DNA of 64,000 bases, from NCBI RefSeq assembly GCF_015865035.1, contig NZ_JADZGI010000001.1, positions 2,480,001 to 2,544,000 of the forward strand, given 5' to 3'. Positions 32,720 through 41,014 of the stretch are shown here, piece after piece; the first letter of the stretch is position 1; each line of letters starts with the position of its first letter. This stretch comes from Novosphingobium aureum (GTDB taxonomy: Bacteria; Pseudomonadota; Alphaproteobacteria; Sphingomonadales; Sphingomonadaceae). The notes below the pieces were generated by a model. It did no database searches. It had not been told where the DNA came from and worked only from the letters and a program-made list of their open reading frames with translations. The position numbers and the translations under genes are program-made.

Positions 32720-33829
32720 TCACCCCGCAGCCATGGCGGTGCCGGCAAGCGCATAGACCGGATCCCCTGCGCCGCGACATCCGCGCAGGTCTAGCGCGGC
32801 GTATAGCCCCTCTTCCATCTGCCGCGTGGTCGGCTCGCTGCGCATCCAGTCGAGCACGAAACTGCGCGAGGCGATCTTCCAGACGCCTTCGCGCCGCTCG
32901 AAGCTGTCGATGTAGCGCCCGCCGGTCAGCGTATCGCTTGCCGCCTGCCCGCCTCCGCGCGTCGTGGAGACCGCGATGACATATGTCTCGCCGACCGCGC
33001 TCTCGCCGCTGATCTCGATCCACTGGTTGGCGATCGAGTGGAAGGTCTGCTCGTAGACGTCCTCGACCATGGCGCAGATCGTCTCGGCGAATTCGCGGGC
33101 AGGTCCGTTGAAAGCCCCCGAAACGACGGTCGCGTCGTCGTGGAAGATGGACGCAAGAAGCTCTCGATCGGCGCGGTCCACGCCGCGGCAATAGGCCATG
33201 GTGAGGTCGGCGATCTGCTGGCGCGCGACCAGCGTTTCCAATAGGCGACCTCCCCCATCGGTGCCGGCTTCCTGCATTCCACTTTCTCCATTCGTCCTGG
33301 TTCGCTGGCGGGCCGTCTCTGTGGCCAATATCGCCATCCCTGCATCCCCGCTTCCATGACCGCCCGCGGGAACGTGGCTTTCAAGCGGCCCAAGCCCCGG
33401 CTTGCTGAAGCGGCCCGACCAGTTGAGATTGGTGTCGAGGACATAGGCCCTGTGCGCGAGACGCCACTGGCCAGCGCGCTTTTCGTGGCGATCGAGGTAG
33501 CGTCCACAGATCAGTCGCTGCACCGGGCTGTCGGCCACGCTCTCGTCTCCGGCATAGGCCATGACGTAGCTTTCCGAGGTCGCGACAGCGCCCTCGAGCG
33601 CGATCCACATCTGCGCGGTGCGGTGCTGGGTCACTGGCCCCTGCGCCTGCGCGCCTGCGAGGATCGGGGCGAAGTCTGCCGCGGCGCCTTCGAAGAAGCC
33701 GTAGTCGACCGTGCCGTCGCGATGATAGCACTGGGCCAGCATCGCCGCGTCCGCACGGTCCACCGCGCGGCTGTGCTGCGCGAGGTTCGTGCGGATCGCG
33801 GCGTGATCGGCAAGCGCCTCCAGGTTCAC
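32720..33829 (-). CDS. double SnoaL-like domain protein (in-frame fusion)
   Basis: A single open frame of 369 codons holds two related NTF2-fold domains. Domain 1 is at about 1-150 (IRTNLAQHSRAVDRADAAML, YHRDGTVDYGFFEG, ending in RLAHRAYVLDTNLNW). Domain 2 is at about 190-340 (IADLTMAYCRGVDRADRELL, FHDDATVVSGAFNG, ending in KIASRSFVLDWMR). A Gly/Arg-rich linker joins them. The start is a GTG at 33829 overlapping the SDR stop (GTGA). An internal ATG at 33277 (codon 185) has GGAG eight bases upstream, so domain 2 may also be made alone. No stop separates the halves; whether this is natural or a lost stop cannot be decided here. Probable role with the Rieske oxygenase, as dehydratase or small subunit. 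Confidence 0.78.
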   Translation of the reverse strand: MNLEALADHAAIRTNLAQHSRAVDRADAAMLAQCYHRDGTVDYGFFEGAAADFAPILAGAQAQGPVTQHRTAQMWIALEGAVATSESYVMAYAGDESVADSPVQRLICGRYLDRHEKRAGQWRLAHRAYVLDTNLNWSGRFSKPGLGPLESHVPAGGHGSGDAGMAILATETARQRTRTNGESGMQEAGTDGGGRLLETLVARQQIADLTMAYCRGVDRADRELLASIFHDDATVVSGAFNGPAREFAETICAMVEDVYEQTFHSIANQWIEISGESAVGETYVIAVSTTRGGGQAASDTLTGGRYIDSFERREGVWKIASRSFVLDWMRSEPTTRQMEEGLYAALDLRGCRGAGDPVYALAGTAMAAG

Positions 33830-34590
33830 GAGATCGTCTCGCCGTTGTCGATGACGATGTGCGTGCCGGTGATCTGGCGCGATTCTTCCGAGGCGAGGAA
33901 AAGGACGAGGTTGGCGACGTCCTCGGGCTTGCCCTGGCCATGCGCCTCGACCTGGTCGAGCCCGGCATCGCCGCCGGGCAGTTCGGCGAGCGCCTGCTGC
34001 GTCATCGGCGTCTCGTGGGCACCGGGCGCGATGGCGTTGACCCGCACGGCCAGCGCCTGTTCCTGACAATGCACCGCAACGCTGCGGGTCAGCGCGATAA
34101 TCCCGGCCTTCGCCGCGCTATAGGCGGGGATCGCACTGATCCCCTTGAGCGCGGCCACCGAGGCGACGTTGATGATCGAGCCGCGCGTCGTCGCCCCGCC
34201 GCTGCGGCGCGAGCCCATGTGCGGCAAGGCGCTCTTGCAGCCAAGGAAACAGCCCTCGACCATGACCTGCATCTGCAGCCGGAAGCTCTCCAGCTCGCAG
34301 TTCTCGACATTGGCGAAGCGGACCAGCCCCGCGTTGTTCACCAGCACGTCGAGCCCGCCGAAGTGCGCGACAACCTTGGCAACGACATCGCGCCACTGCG
34401 CCTCGTCGCGCACGTCGTGCTCGAGAAACAGCACGCCCGGGATCGAGGCCGCAACCTCGCGCCCGCGATCGCCCTGTACATCGGTGATCGCGACCTTCGC
34501 ACCCTCGGCGGCGAGGAGCCGCGCGTCGGCGGCCCCCAGTCCCGAGGCCCCGCCGGTAATCAGCGCGACCTTGCCTTCCACTCTGCCCAT
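33826..34590 (-). CDS. short-chain dehydrogenase/reductase
   Basis: NAD(P)-dependent oxidoreductase of 254 residues. The cofactor motif TGGASGLG (12-19), the NNAG motif, the catalytic Ser/Tyr/Lys set (IINVASVAA, then YSAAKAG) and the C-terminal GTHIVIDNGETIS are all present. Asp near the end of strand 2 (AITDVQGD) favours NAD over NADP. In this operon it would suit oxidation of a cis-diol or alcohol made by the Rieske enzyme. The ATG at 34590 gives the family start. The stop overlaps the next GTG and the preceding receptor stop is 14 bp away. Confidence 0.92.
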   Translation of the reverse strand: MGRVEGKVALITGGASGLGAADARLLAAEGAKVAITDVQGDRGREVAASIPGVLFLEHDVRDEAQWRDVVAKVVAHFGGLDVLVNNAGLVRFANVENCELESFRLQMQVMVEGCFLGCKSALPHMGSRRSGGATTRGSIINVASVAALKGISAIPAYSAAKAGIIALTRSVAVHCQEQALAVRVNAIAPGAHETPMTQQALAELPGGDAGLDQVEAHGQGKPEDVANLVLFLASEESRQITGTHIVIDNGETIS

Positions 34591-34604
34591 GAGCCCACTC
34601 CCGA

Positions 34605-36893
34605 TCAGAAGTTGAAGGAGGCCGAGGCGCCCCACTGGCGCGGCGATCCATAACCGGCGATGCCGCCGTATCCGGGGCTGTCGTAGACGGTCGACATGTA
34701 GCGGGTGTCGAGCAGGTTCTTCGCCCAGAGCCCGATCGACCAGGCGCGCCCGTCGGGGTAATAGGTGATCGATCCATCGATAAGGTGCGTTGGCTGGATG
34801 CGCGAACGCGGGGTATCGAGGATCGCGGTGTAGTACTTCGCGCTGGTGTAGCTGTAGCTGGCATCGCTCACCAGTTCGCCGCCGTCGCCCACCGGAATGA
34901 CGAAGTTCACGCCCGCAGTCGCATTCCACTTGGGCGCGTTCTGGAGGCGGTAGCCCTCAAGGTCGTAGATCTCGCCCGAGACCGGATCGCCGTAGAGGAA
35001 GTCCTTGTACTTGGCATCGAGGTAGGCGACCGAGCCGCGCAGCATCATCCCGTCGACCGGAGCCGCCGTCGCCTCGAACTCAAAGCCCTTGATCTCGGAC
35101 TTGCCGGCATTGAGGATGCGGTTGCCTTGGGTGTTGGTCGCGCTGTCGAAGTAGATCTGCGCCACCTGCATGTCGCGATAGTTGGTGTAGAACATCGCGA
35201 AATTGGTGCGCAGACGCCGGTTGAGCAGGTCGGCCTTGAAGCCCACTTCGAAGGTGTCGACTTCCTCGGGATCGAACGGCGTGTCGCCATCGGCAGGCAC
35301 GCCCACGCGCGCAGTGAAGCCGCCCGACTTGAAACCGCGCGCCCAGCTTGCGTAGAGTAGCGGTCCTGCTGCCAGCTGGTAGTCCGCCCCCAGCTTCCAG
35401 CCCACGTTGTCCCAGCTCTTCGAGCCGCCGGTGGTGAAGCTGTCGAGCACGAAGTTGCCCTCGCCGGTGTAGTTCGAACCGGCCGGATCGCCGATGCTGG
35501 TGATCAGGCTCGGGGTCGATTCCGTCTTCTCGTGGGTATAGCGGATGCCGCCCTGCAGCTTGAGCGCATCGGTCAGCTGCCAGTAGGCCTGCGCGAAGCC
35601 CGAGAGCGAATAGTTATCCTGGTCCTGCAGGTTGGTCTGGAGCAGCCCGGGCGCTGCAAACTGCAGGCGGTAGGCCTGGATGTGGTCGTAGTGGTTCTTG
35701 AGGTAGAAGCCGCCCGCGAGCACGTTGAAGCTGTCGGAAAGCGTCAGGTTGGTGCGCAGTTCCTGACTGAACTGCCAGCCCTCGGTGCGCCGGTAGGTGT
35801 CGTTCTTGAACAGCGGCGAGCCGTCCTGATCAGTATACTCGCGCAGCTTGAAGTGCTTGTATCCGGTGATCGAGGTGAGGTCGCCGAGGAAGGTATCGTA
35901 GGCGTTCATAGTGAAGATGCCCGAGAATGTGTCCATGTTGGACTCGTCGGGGACCGAGTTGTTGGCGCTGTAATACTTGTCGGGCGCGACGCACTGGCCA
36001 CCGCCTGCACAGGGACTGACGTACATCCCCTCAGTGCCGGGCTCGGTATAGAGGACCTCGCCCTCGATGCCGCCATTGATGATTATCGGCGATCCATTGC
36101 GCGAACGCACGTATTCACCCTGGAGCGTCGCATCGAAGCTGCTGCCCGGTGTGAACTTGAGGTAGGCGCGTACCGCGTTGAGGTTCTTCGAGCCCATGTC
36201 CGAACCGTCGACCACGTTGGTCACCCAGCCGTCGCGCTCGGTATGGATGCCCGCGACCTTGAACGAGAGCGTGTCCTCGACGAGCGGGATCTCGACTGCG
36301 CCCGAGACATCGAACCTGTTCCAGTTGCCGTAAGCCGCCTTGATGTGCCCACCGAACTCGCCGGTCGGCTGGGCGGTCACGACGTTGATCACGCCGCCGG
36401 TCGTATTGGCGCCGAAGAGCGTACCTTGCGGTCCGCGCAGGACCTCGATGCGATCGACGTCGTAGAGATCGAGCAGTGCGCCCATCGAAAAGAACTGCGG
36501 GACACCGTCGACGACGATCGAGACCGTGTTGCCGGCATAGGGATCGGGCTCGATGACGCCGATGCCGCGGATCGTGAAGACCGCGCTCTGGGGCGTATTT
36601 GCGAAGTTGTCGATCTGGACGTTGGGGATCGAGCCCTGCAGTGCCTGAAGCGAGGTCCCTTGCGTCGCAGCGAGCGCATCACCGGTGACCGCGGTTACCG
36701 AAATCGGGACGTTCTGCATGTTTTCGGCGCGCTTCTGTGCGGTAACGACGATCTCCTGAATACCCGTCTGGGGCTCGGAAACTGCCGTTTCCTGCGCTTC
36801 CTGCTGGGCGTGGGCCGCAATCGGCATCACCAGCCCTGCCGCCAGTGCGCTGCATATCGCCAAGCGCGACACCTTCACTCCAAGTCGCTTCAT
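34605..36893 (-). CDS. TonB-dependent receptor of the Rieske operon
   Basis: Outer-membrane receptor of 762 residues. It has a signal peptide (about 1-29, cleaved after PIAAHA), a TonB-box/plug start EIVVTAQKRAENMQNVPISV (about 48-67), plug blocks DVDRIEVLRGPQGTLFGANT and GGVINVVTAQPTGE, and a 22-strand-type barrel ending in aromatic residues (SASFNF). It is the common sphingomonad class used for uptake of hydrophobic or aromatic substrates as well as siderophores. Its position directly after the Rieske gene and 14 bp before the SDR gene suggests uptake of the substrate of this pathway rather than iron. Confidence 0.93.
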   Translation of the reverse strand: MKRLGVKVSRLAICSALAAGLVMPIAAHAQQEAQETAVSEPQTGIQEIVVTAQKRAENMQNVPISVTAVTGDALAATQGTSLQALQGSIPNVQIDNFANTPQSAVFTIRGIGVIEPDPYAGNTVSIVVDGVPQFFSMGALLDLYDVDRIEVLRGPQGTLFGANTTGGVINVVTAQPTGEFGGHIKAAYGNWNRFDVSGAVEIPLVEDTLSFKVAGIHTERDGWVTNVVDGSDMGSKNLNAVRAYLKFTPGSSFDATLQGEYVRSRNGSPIIINGGIEGEVLYTEPGTEGMYVSPCAGGGQCVAPDKYYSANNSVPDESNMDTFSGIFTMNAYDTFLGDLTSITGYKHFKLREYTDQDGSPLFKNDTYRRTEGWQFSQELRTNLTLSDSFNVLAGGFYLKNHYDHIQAYRLQFAAPGLLQTNLQDQDNYSLSGFAQAYWQLTDALKLQGGIRYTHEKTESTPSLITSIGDPAGSNYTGEGNFVLDSFTTGGSKSWDNVGWKLGADYQLAAGPLLYASWARGFKSGGFTARVGVPADGDTPFDPEEVDTFEVGFKADLLNRRLRTNFAMFYTNYRDMQVAQIYFDSATNTQGNRILNAGKSEIKGFEFEATAAPVDGMMLRGSVAYLDAKYKDFLYGDPVSGEIYDLEGYRLQNAPKWNATAGVNFVIPVGDGGELVSDASYSYTSAKYYTAILDTPRSRIQPTHLIDGSITYYPDGRAWSIGLWAKNLLDTRYMSTVYDSPGYGGIAGYGSPRQWGASASFNF

Positions 36894-37038
36894 TGCATTC
36901 CTCCCTCATGTTTCTGTTCGATCGTTTTCGTCGCCTGCGCGACCGATGCAGTCGACCAGCACCGCTCCGCGCCCGACTTCATGTCGAAGCAGCGGCCGGC
37001 ACCGTCGAAACCCGCCCCTTGTTCCGGCGCGTGGCTTC

Positions 37039-38382
37039 TCAGTTGCTTTCGTTGATCCAGTCGTTGAGCACCTCGTGGAAGAAGCGGATGCGCGTCTCCT
37101 GATCGGAGAGGTAGGCATCGCGGTAGCCACGCGAATGCATGCCGGCCTGCATGTTCTCGGCCAGTTCCATGTCCTGATAGACGATCTGTCCTGCCAGCTC
37201 GGGAATGCCGCGCCCGCGATCGAAGTCGCGGTGCTCGCACTCCATCACCTCGCGCAGCGGCTTGCGGCCCGCCATGACCGATTCCACCTCGTCCTGCCCC
37301 TCGACCGGAAAGGCCATGCACCACAGGTCGAAATAGCACTTCTCCGGGTCCTCGGGGTGCGGTTCGCTGCGGAAGAAGACGAGGTTGTCGGGCAGGAACG
37401 AGATGGTGACATTGGGAAAGATCACCGTGTGCGGACTGTCGGTAATCTCCTCGTCGTCCATCTTCTCGTAGTGGACGTAACCCTTTTCTTGCCAAAGCTT
37501 CTGCTTCGCCGCCTTGAGGTCCTTCCAGCCTTGCAGCGCGAAGTCCTCATAGGTTTCGTACTGCGCGGGATCGATGCCCCACTTGCGCAGTTCGCCCTCG
37601 AACATCGCGTTGCCACCTCCTTCCGGGCGATCCGAAAGCGAGGGGCGCATCGGCTGAACGGTGCGGCCATGCCCCTTGGGCCACATCTCGTGGCGCGCGG
37701 AATCGACGTCCTGATCGATCCATGGCGGCACCTGCGGGTGCGCGGTGCGGGTGTGGTAGCTTTCCGAGAAGTTGTCGGTGACGAACTTCCAGTTGGCGTT
37801 GAGCGCGATGCGGTACCAGGCGACGCGCACTGCGGTATCCATCGGGTAATTGCGGTAGAGCGCGGGCATCGGCTCGAGATATTCGGCAAGGCTCGGCCCG
37901 TCCGGGTCCATCGTGTACCACACGAAACCGCCCCAGGTGTCGCAGCGCAGCTCGTTGAGGCCGACCTTGCCGCAAGGGTTGCCGCGGCTGAAATCGACAT
38001 CGGCATCCTGCGCCGCGATGAGCTTGCCGTCGAGCCCGTAGCGCCAGCCATGATAGGGACAGCTGAAGGCGTCGACCGAACTGGCATCGTCGACCATGCG
38101 CATGCCACGGTGGGCGCAGGAATTGTAGAAGGCGCGGACAGAGCCGTCCTCCTGCCTGACCGCGATCACCGACTCCTTCATGAAGTTGTGGACCACGAAA
38201 TCACCTGCTTCGGGGACATCCGCGGTGCGCCCGGCGATATGCCAGATGCGCGTCCACATGTGGTCCCATTCCTTCTGGGCGAATTCCTTCGAGAAGTAGC
38301 GATCCCCGGTAATCGCATCGCCGCGCAGATTGGACGGATCGCGCCCGTCCATCGGCGGCGGCACGCTGAGCGCCTTGGTCAT
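37039..38382 (-). CDS. Rieske ring-hydroxylating oxygenase, alpha subunit
   Basis: The 447-residue catalytic subunit is of the aromatic-ring-hydroxylating type. The Rieske [2Fe-2S] site is Cys89-x-His91 with Cys108-x2-His111 (NSCAHRGM and CPYHGWRYG). The mononuclear iron site includes TDNFSESYHTRTAHPQ with Asp203, His210 and His215. No beta subunit, ferredoxin or reductase gene is adjacent, so electron carriers must come from elsewhere. The SnoaL-like proteins downstream share the fold of oxygenase beta subunits. The open frame runs to 38556, but the ATG at 38382 matches the family start. A TetR gene and palindrome lie just upstream. Confidence 0.92.
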   Translation of the reverse strand: MTKALSVPPPMDGRDPSNLRGDAITGDRYFSKEFAQKEWDHMWTRIWHIAGRTADVPEAGDFVVHNFMKESVIAVRQEDGSVRAFYNSCAHRGMRMVDDASSVDAFSCPYHGWRYGLDGKLIAAQDADVDFSRGNPCGKVGLNELRCDTWGGFVWYTMDPDGPSLAEYLEPMPALYRNYPMDTAVRVAWYRIALNANWKFVTDNFSESYHTRTAHPQVPPWIDQDVDSARHEMWPKGHGRTVQPMRPSLSDRPEGGGNAMFEGELRKWGIDPAQYETYEDFALQGWKDLKAAKQKLWQEKGYVHYEKMDDEEITDSPHTVIFPNVTISFLPDNLVFFRSEPHPEDPEKCYFDLWCMAFPVEGQDEVESVMAGRKPLREVMECEHRDFDRGRGIPELAGQIVYQDMELAENMQAGMHSRGYRDAYLSDQETRIRFFHEVLNDWINESN

Positions 38383-38540
38383 GTCCTGTCTCCCGTAACC
38401 CTTGAGCCTGCGAGGCAGGCCGGGGCGATCTTTCGGGTCAGAAGCGCGTAGCGCGGGGTGATCGGCTGCCGCGCATGCGGGCCGCTCGTTCGATCCACTC
38501 CCTCGCCGGTCTTCTGCCGTTGACAGCGACAATATCGTGA

Positions 38541-38556
38541 TTGGTCGATCGACCAA
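38541..38556. promoter_or_regulatory. perfect 16-bp palindrome, candidate TetR operator
   Basis: TTGGTCGATCGACCAA is perfectly symmetric. It begins 2 bp after the tetR stop codon and lies about 160 bp upstream of the Rieske gene start. The size and symmetry are those of TetR-family operators, so it is the best candidate for control of the Rieske operon. Confidence 0.6.
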
Positions 38557-38557
38557 C

Positions 38558-39241
38558 CTATCTAATCTGAGAGGTCGGTCCGATCAGGGCGCGCAGACCC
38601 GCTGAGAAGAACCTGAGAGCAGATTCCGTCATGCGATCGAGATGATCGGAGGAATGGTGACTGGCAGTCAGATCGTCGAGGAAGCCCGGGTCCTGCACCA
38701 TGAAGACCAGCGCCGCTTCGATGAAATAGACACCTGCGAGCAGGGTCGACTGGTCGGCATCGGGACGCAGCAGCCGCAAGTGCGTGGTGAAGACCTCCGA
38801 GATCGTGCTCAAGCGCATGAGCGAGGGCTTCACTTCGGGGATACGGTAGGAGCTCATCAGGTGCGAGGTCATGGTCACGAAGTTGTGAAGCTCGTGATCC
38901 TTGTCGGCGGTGATCGCAAGGAACGGTACGACGAAGGCGCGCACGCAGTCCTCCACCCCGGTCAGGCGCCCGGCAGAGCGCGCCTCGTCGAAACTGCCGC
39001 GCACGAAGCGCAGGAGATCGTCGAGCTTGCGGTCGATGGCCGTGGCAAGCACCTGGTCCTTGGCGCCGCAATGGTAGTGGACCAGGCTCATGCGCACCCC
39101 GGCGAGCTCGGCCAGATCGCGCATTGAAGTGCCGTCGTAACCGCGTTGCGAGAACAGCACCTCGGCAGCGTCGAGGATGCGCGCACGCGTCGCCTCGCCG
39201 CGCGCGACGTTGCGGTTCGGCGTTTCCTCCGGGCCGCTCAT
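38558..39241 (-). CDS. TetR-family regulator
   Basis: The 227-residue protein has an N-terminal TetR helix-turn-helix at about 15-60 (TRARILDAAEVLFSQRGYDG, TSMRDLAELAGVRMSLVHYH) and a variable ligand-binding C-terminal domain. The ATG at 39241 is chosen over an upstream extension of 22 codons with no family similarity. It is transcribed in the same direction as the Rieske operon and ends 176 bp before it; the palindrome at 38541-38556 separates the two. It probably senses the pathway substrate. Confidence 0.9.
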   Translation of the reverse strand: MSGPEETPNRNVARGEATRARILDAAEVLFSQRGYDGTSMRDLAELAGVRMSLVHYHCGAKDQVLATAIDRKLDDLLRFVRGSFDEARSAGRLTGVEDCVRAFVVPFLAITADKDHELHNFVTMTSHLMSSYRIPEVKPSLMRLSTISEVFTTHLRLLRPDADQSTLLAGVYFIEAALVFMVQDPGFLDDLTASHHSSDHLDRMTESALRFFSAGLRALIGPTSQIR

Positions 39242-39308
39242 CTGCAAAAGGTATTGATGTGTTGCATCTCGCGCACAAGCCATAGGCACCGACCGGGACA
39301 CAGGCAAT

Positions 39309-39340
39309 GGTCCGCCAGCGGGCTTGCCGCCTGGCGGACC
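39309..39340 (-). terminator. terminator hairpin after the malic enzyme gene
   Basis: GGTCCGCCAG (39309-39318) pairs perfectly with CTGGCGGACC (39331-39340) around a 12-nt loop. It lies 34 bp beyond the malic enzyme stop and upstream of tetR, separating the dicarboxylate unit from the Rieske unit. Confidence 0.65.
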
Positions 39341-39350
39341 GGCCCCTGTC

Positions 39351-39379
39351 GCCGGGATCAGTCTCCGCCGGGATCAGTC
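39351..39379. repeat. 13-bp tandem direct repeat at the malic enzyme 3' end
   Basis: GCCGGGATCAGTC occurs at 39351-39363 and again at 39367-39379, a 16-bp period. The second copy contains the stop codon of the malic enzyme gene (39374-39376). It looks like a small slippage duplication. Confidence 0.55.
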
Positions 39380-40996
39380 GTAAGCGGCTGCCCACATTGA
39401 TGCCGCAATGGCATCGCGGGTCGTCGCCTCGCTTCCGGCGCCGGCCAGCCCTTCCTCCTGAGCGCACCGCGCGACCGCGACCGCCACCTCGAGCGCGACG
39501 TGGCGCAGGTCGGTAACCGGCGGCAGCAGGCCTCCGGTCGCTCCGCCCAGTTCGCTCAGCCGACGGGCTGCGGCCATGAACATGCCATCGCTCACCCCCC
39601 TCGCCCGCGCTGCCAGCGCGCCGAGACCGACGCCGGGGAAGATGTAGACGTTGTTGACCTGCGTGATGCCAGGCGTGGCGAAGGGGCTGCCCGTACCGAC
39701 GACCGCGCGACCGTCGGTCCAGTCGAGCAGGTCCTCAGGATGGGCCTCGGCCCGCGACACGGGGTTGGAGAGCGGGAATATCACCGGTCTCTCGACGCCA
39801 TCGGCCATCAGGCGGACGCAGCGCTCGTCAAAGGCGTTCTTCTGCCCCGAAGTCCCGATGAGCACGGTCGGTCTCACGTTCGCGATGACGTCGTGAAGAG
39901 AGACGAGATTGCGCCCGTCGACGTCCCAGTCCGCGATCTCGGCGGGGTCGCGCGCCAGCTTGCGCTGCTGGGGTGGCAGACGGGGGAAGTCCGAGAGCAC
40001 CAGACCGTCGCGATCGACCGCCCAGATACGCGTGCGCGCAGCAGTCTCGTCGAGACCTTGCGCCATCATTGCCTGGACCAGCATCTCGGCGACACCGCTG
40101 CCTGCGGCACCCGCGCCGAACAGGACGATGCGCTGGTCGGCAAGAGCCTTGCCCGTCCGCCGCACTGCTGCCAGCAAGGTCCCCACCGTGGTCGCGGCGG
40201 TCCCCTGGATGTCGTCGTTGAAGCTCAGCAGACGGTCGCGATAGCGCCCGAGCAGATCGTAGGCATTCTTGCCCGCGAAATCCTCCCACTGCAGCAGCAC
40301 GCCCGGGAAGCGCGCGTCCACCGCCTCGACGAAGCGTTCGACGAAGGCGTCGTACTCGGCGCCGCGAACGCGCGGGGCACGCCAGCCGACGTAGAGCGGG
40401 TCTTCGCGCAGGGCGTGATTGTCGGTGCCGAGGTCGAGCAGGATCGGCAGGACTTCGGAAGGATGGATACCCGCGCAGGCGGTGTAGAGCGCAAGCTTGC
40501 CGATGGGGATGCCCATGCCGCCTGCGCCCTGGTCGCCCAGACCCAGAATGCGTTCGCCATCGCTGACGACGATCACCTTGACTTTGTCGTAGGCCGGATC
40601 GGCGAGAATCTCGTCTATACGCTCGCGGTTGGGATAGCTCAGGAACAGCCCGCGGGTGCGCCGCCAGATTTCGCTGAAGCGCTCGCAGCCATCACCCACC
40701 GTGGGGGTATAGACCAGCGGCAGCATGCGCGGCAGGTCGCTTTGAACCAGGGCGTGGAACAGCACCTCGTTCGAATCCTGAAGTTCGCGCAGGAAGGCAT
40801 AGCGCTGGAAGTCGTTCTCCTTTTCCTCCAGCGCCCGTCGCCGGCGTACGATCTGGCTCTCGAGCGTGCCCACGTGCGGAGGGAGCAGACCATGCAGGCC
40901 GAACAGATCACGCTCCTCCTCGGTAAAGGCAGTCCCCTTGTTGGTCAGCGGATCGGAGAGCAGCGCACGGGCGCGGGCGTGGAGGTTGGGCGACAT
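39374..40996 (-). CDS. maeA: NAD-dependent malic enzyme
   Basis: Oxidative decarboxylation of malate to pyruvate, 540 residues. Conserved blocks include LPLVYTPTVGDGCERFSEIW, VVSDGERILGLGDQGAGGMG, the metal-binding LLQWEDFAGKNAYDLLGRY, FNDDIQGTAATTVGTLLAAV and the Rossmann motif FGAGAAGSGVAEML. The long form without a phosphotransacetylase domain fits the NAD type (maeA/sfcA). It follows the porin gene by 18 bp on the same strand, and dctA lies upstream, making a coherent unit for C4-dicarboxylate uptake and entry to pyruvate. Confidence 0.93.
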   Translation of the reverse strand: MSPNLHARARALLSDPLTNKGTAFTEEERDLFGLHGLLPPHVGTLESQIVRRRRALEEKENDFQRYAFLRELQDSNEVLFHALVQSDLPRMLPLVYTPTVGDGCERFSEIWRRTRGLFLSYPNRERIDEILADPAYDKVKVIVVSDGERILGLGDQGAGGMGIPIGKLALYTACAGIHPSEVLPILLDLGTDNHALREDPLYVGWRAPRVRGAEYDAFVERFVEAVDARFPGVLLQWEDFAGKNAYDLLGRYRDRLLSFNDDIQGTAATTVGTLLAAVRRTGKALADQRIVLFGAGAAGSGVAEMLVQAMMAQGLDETAARTRIWAVDRDGLVLSDFPRLPPQQRKLARDPAEIADWDVDGRNLVSLHDVIANVRPTVLIGTSGQKNAFDERCVRLMADGVERPVIFPLSNPVSRAEAHPEDLLDWTDGRAVVGTGSPFATPGITQVNNVYIFPGVGLGALAARARGVSDGMFMAAARRLSELGGATGGLLPPVTDLRHVALEVAVAVARCAQEEGLAGAGSEATTRDAIAASMWAAAYD

Positions 40997-41014
40997 GTAT
41001 ATGGTCCTTGGGAA

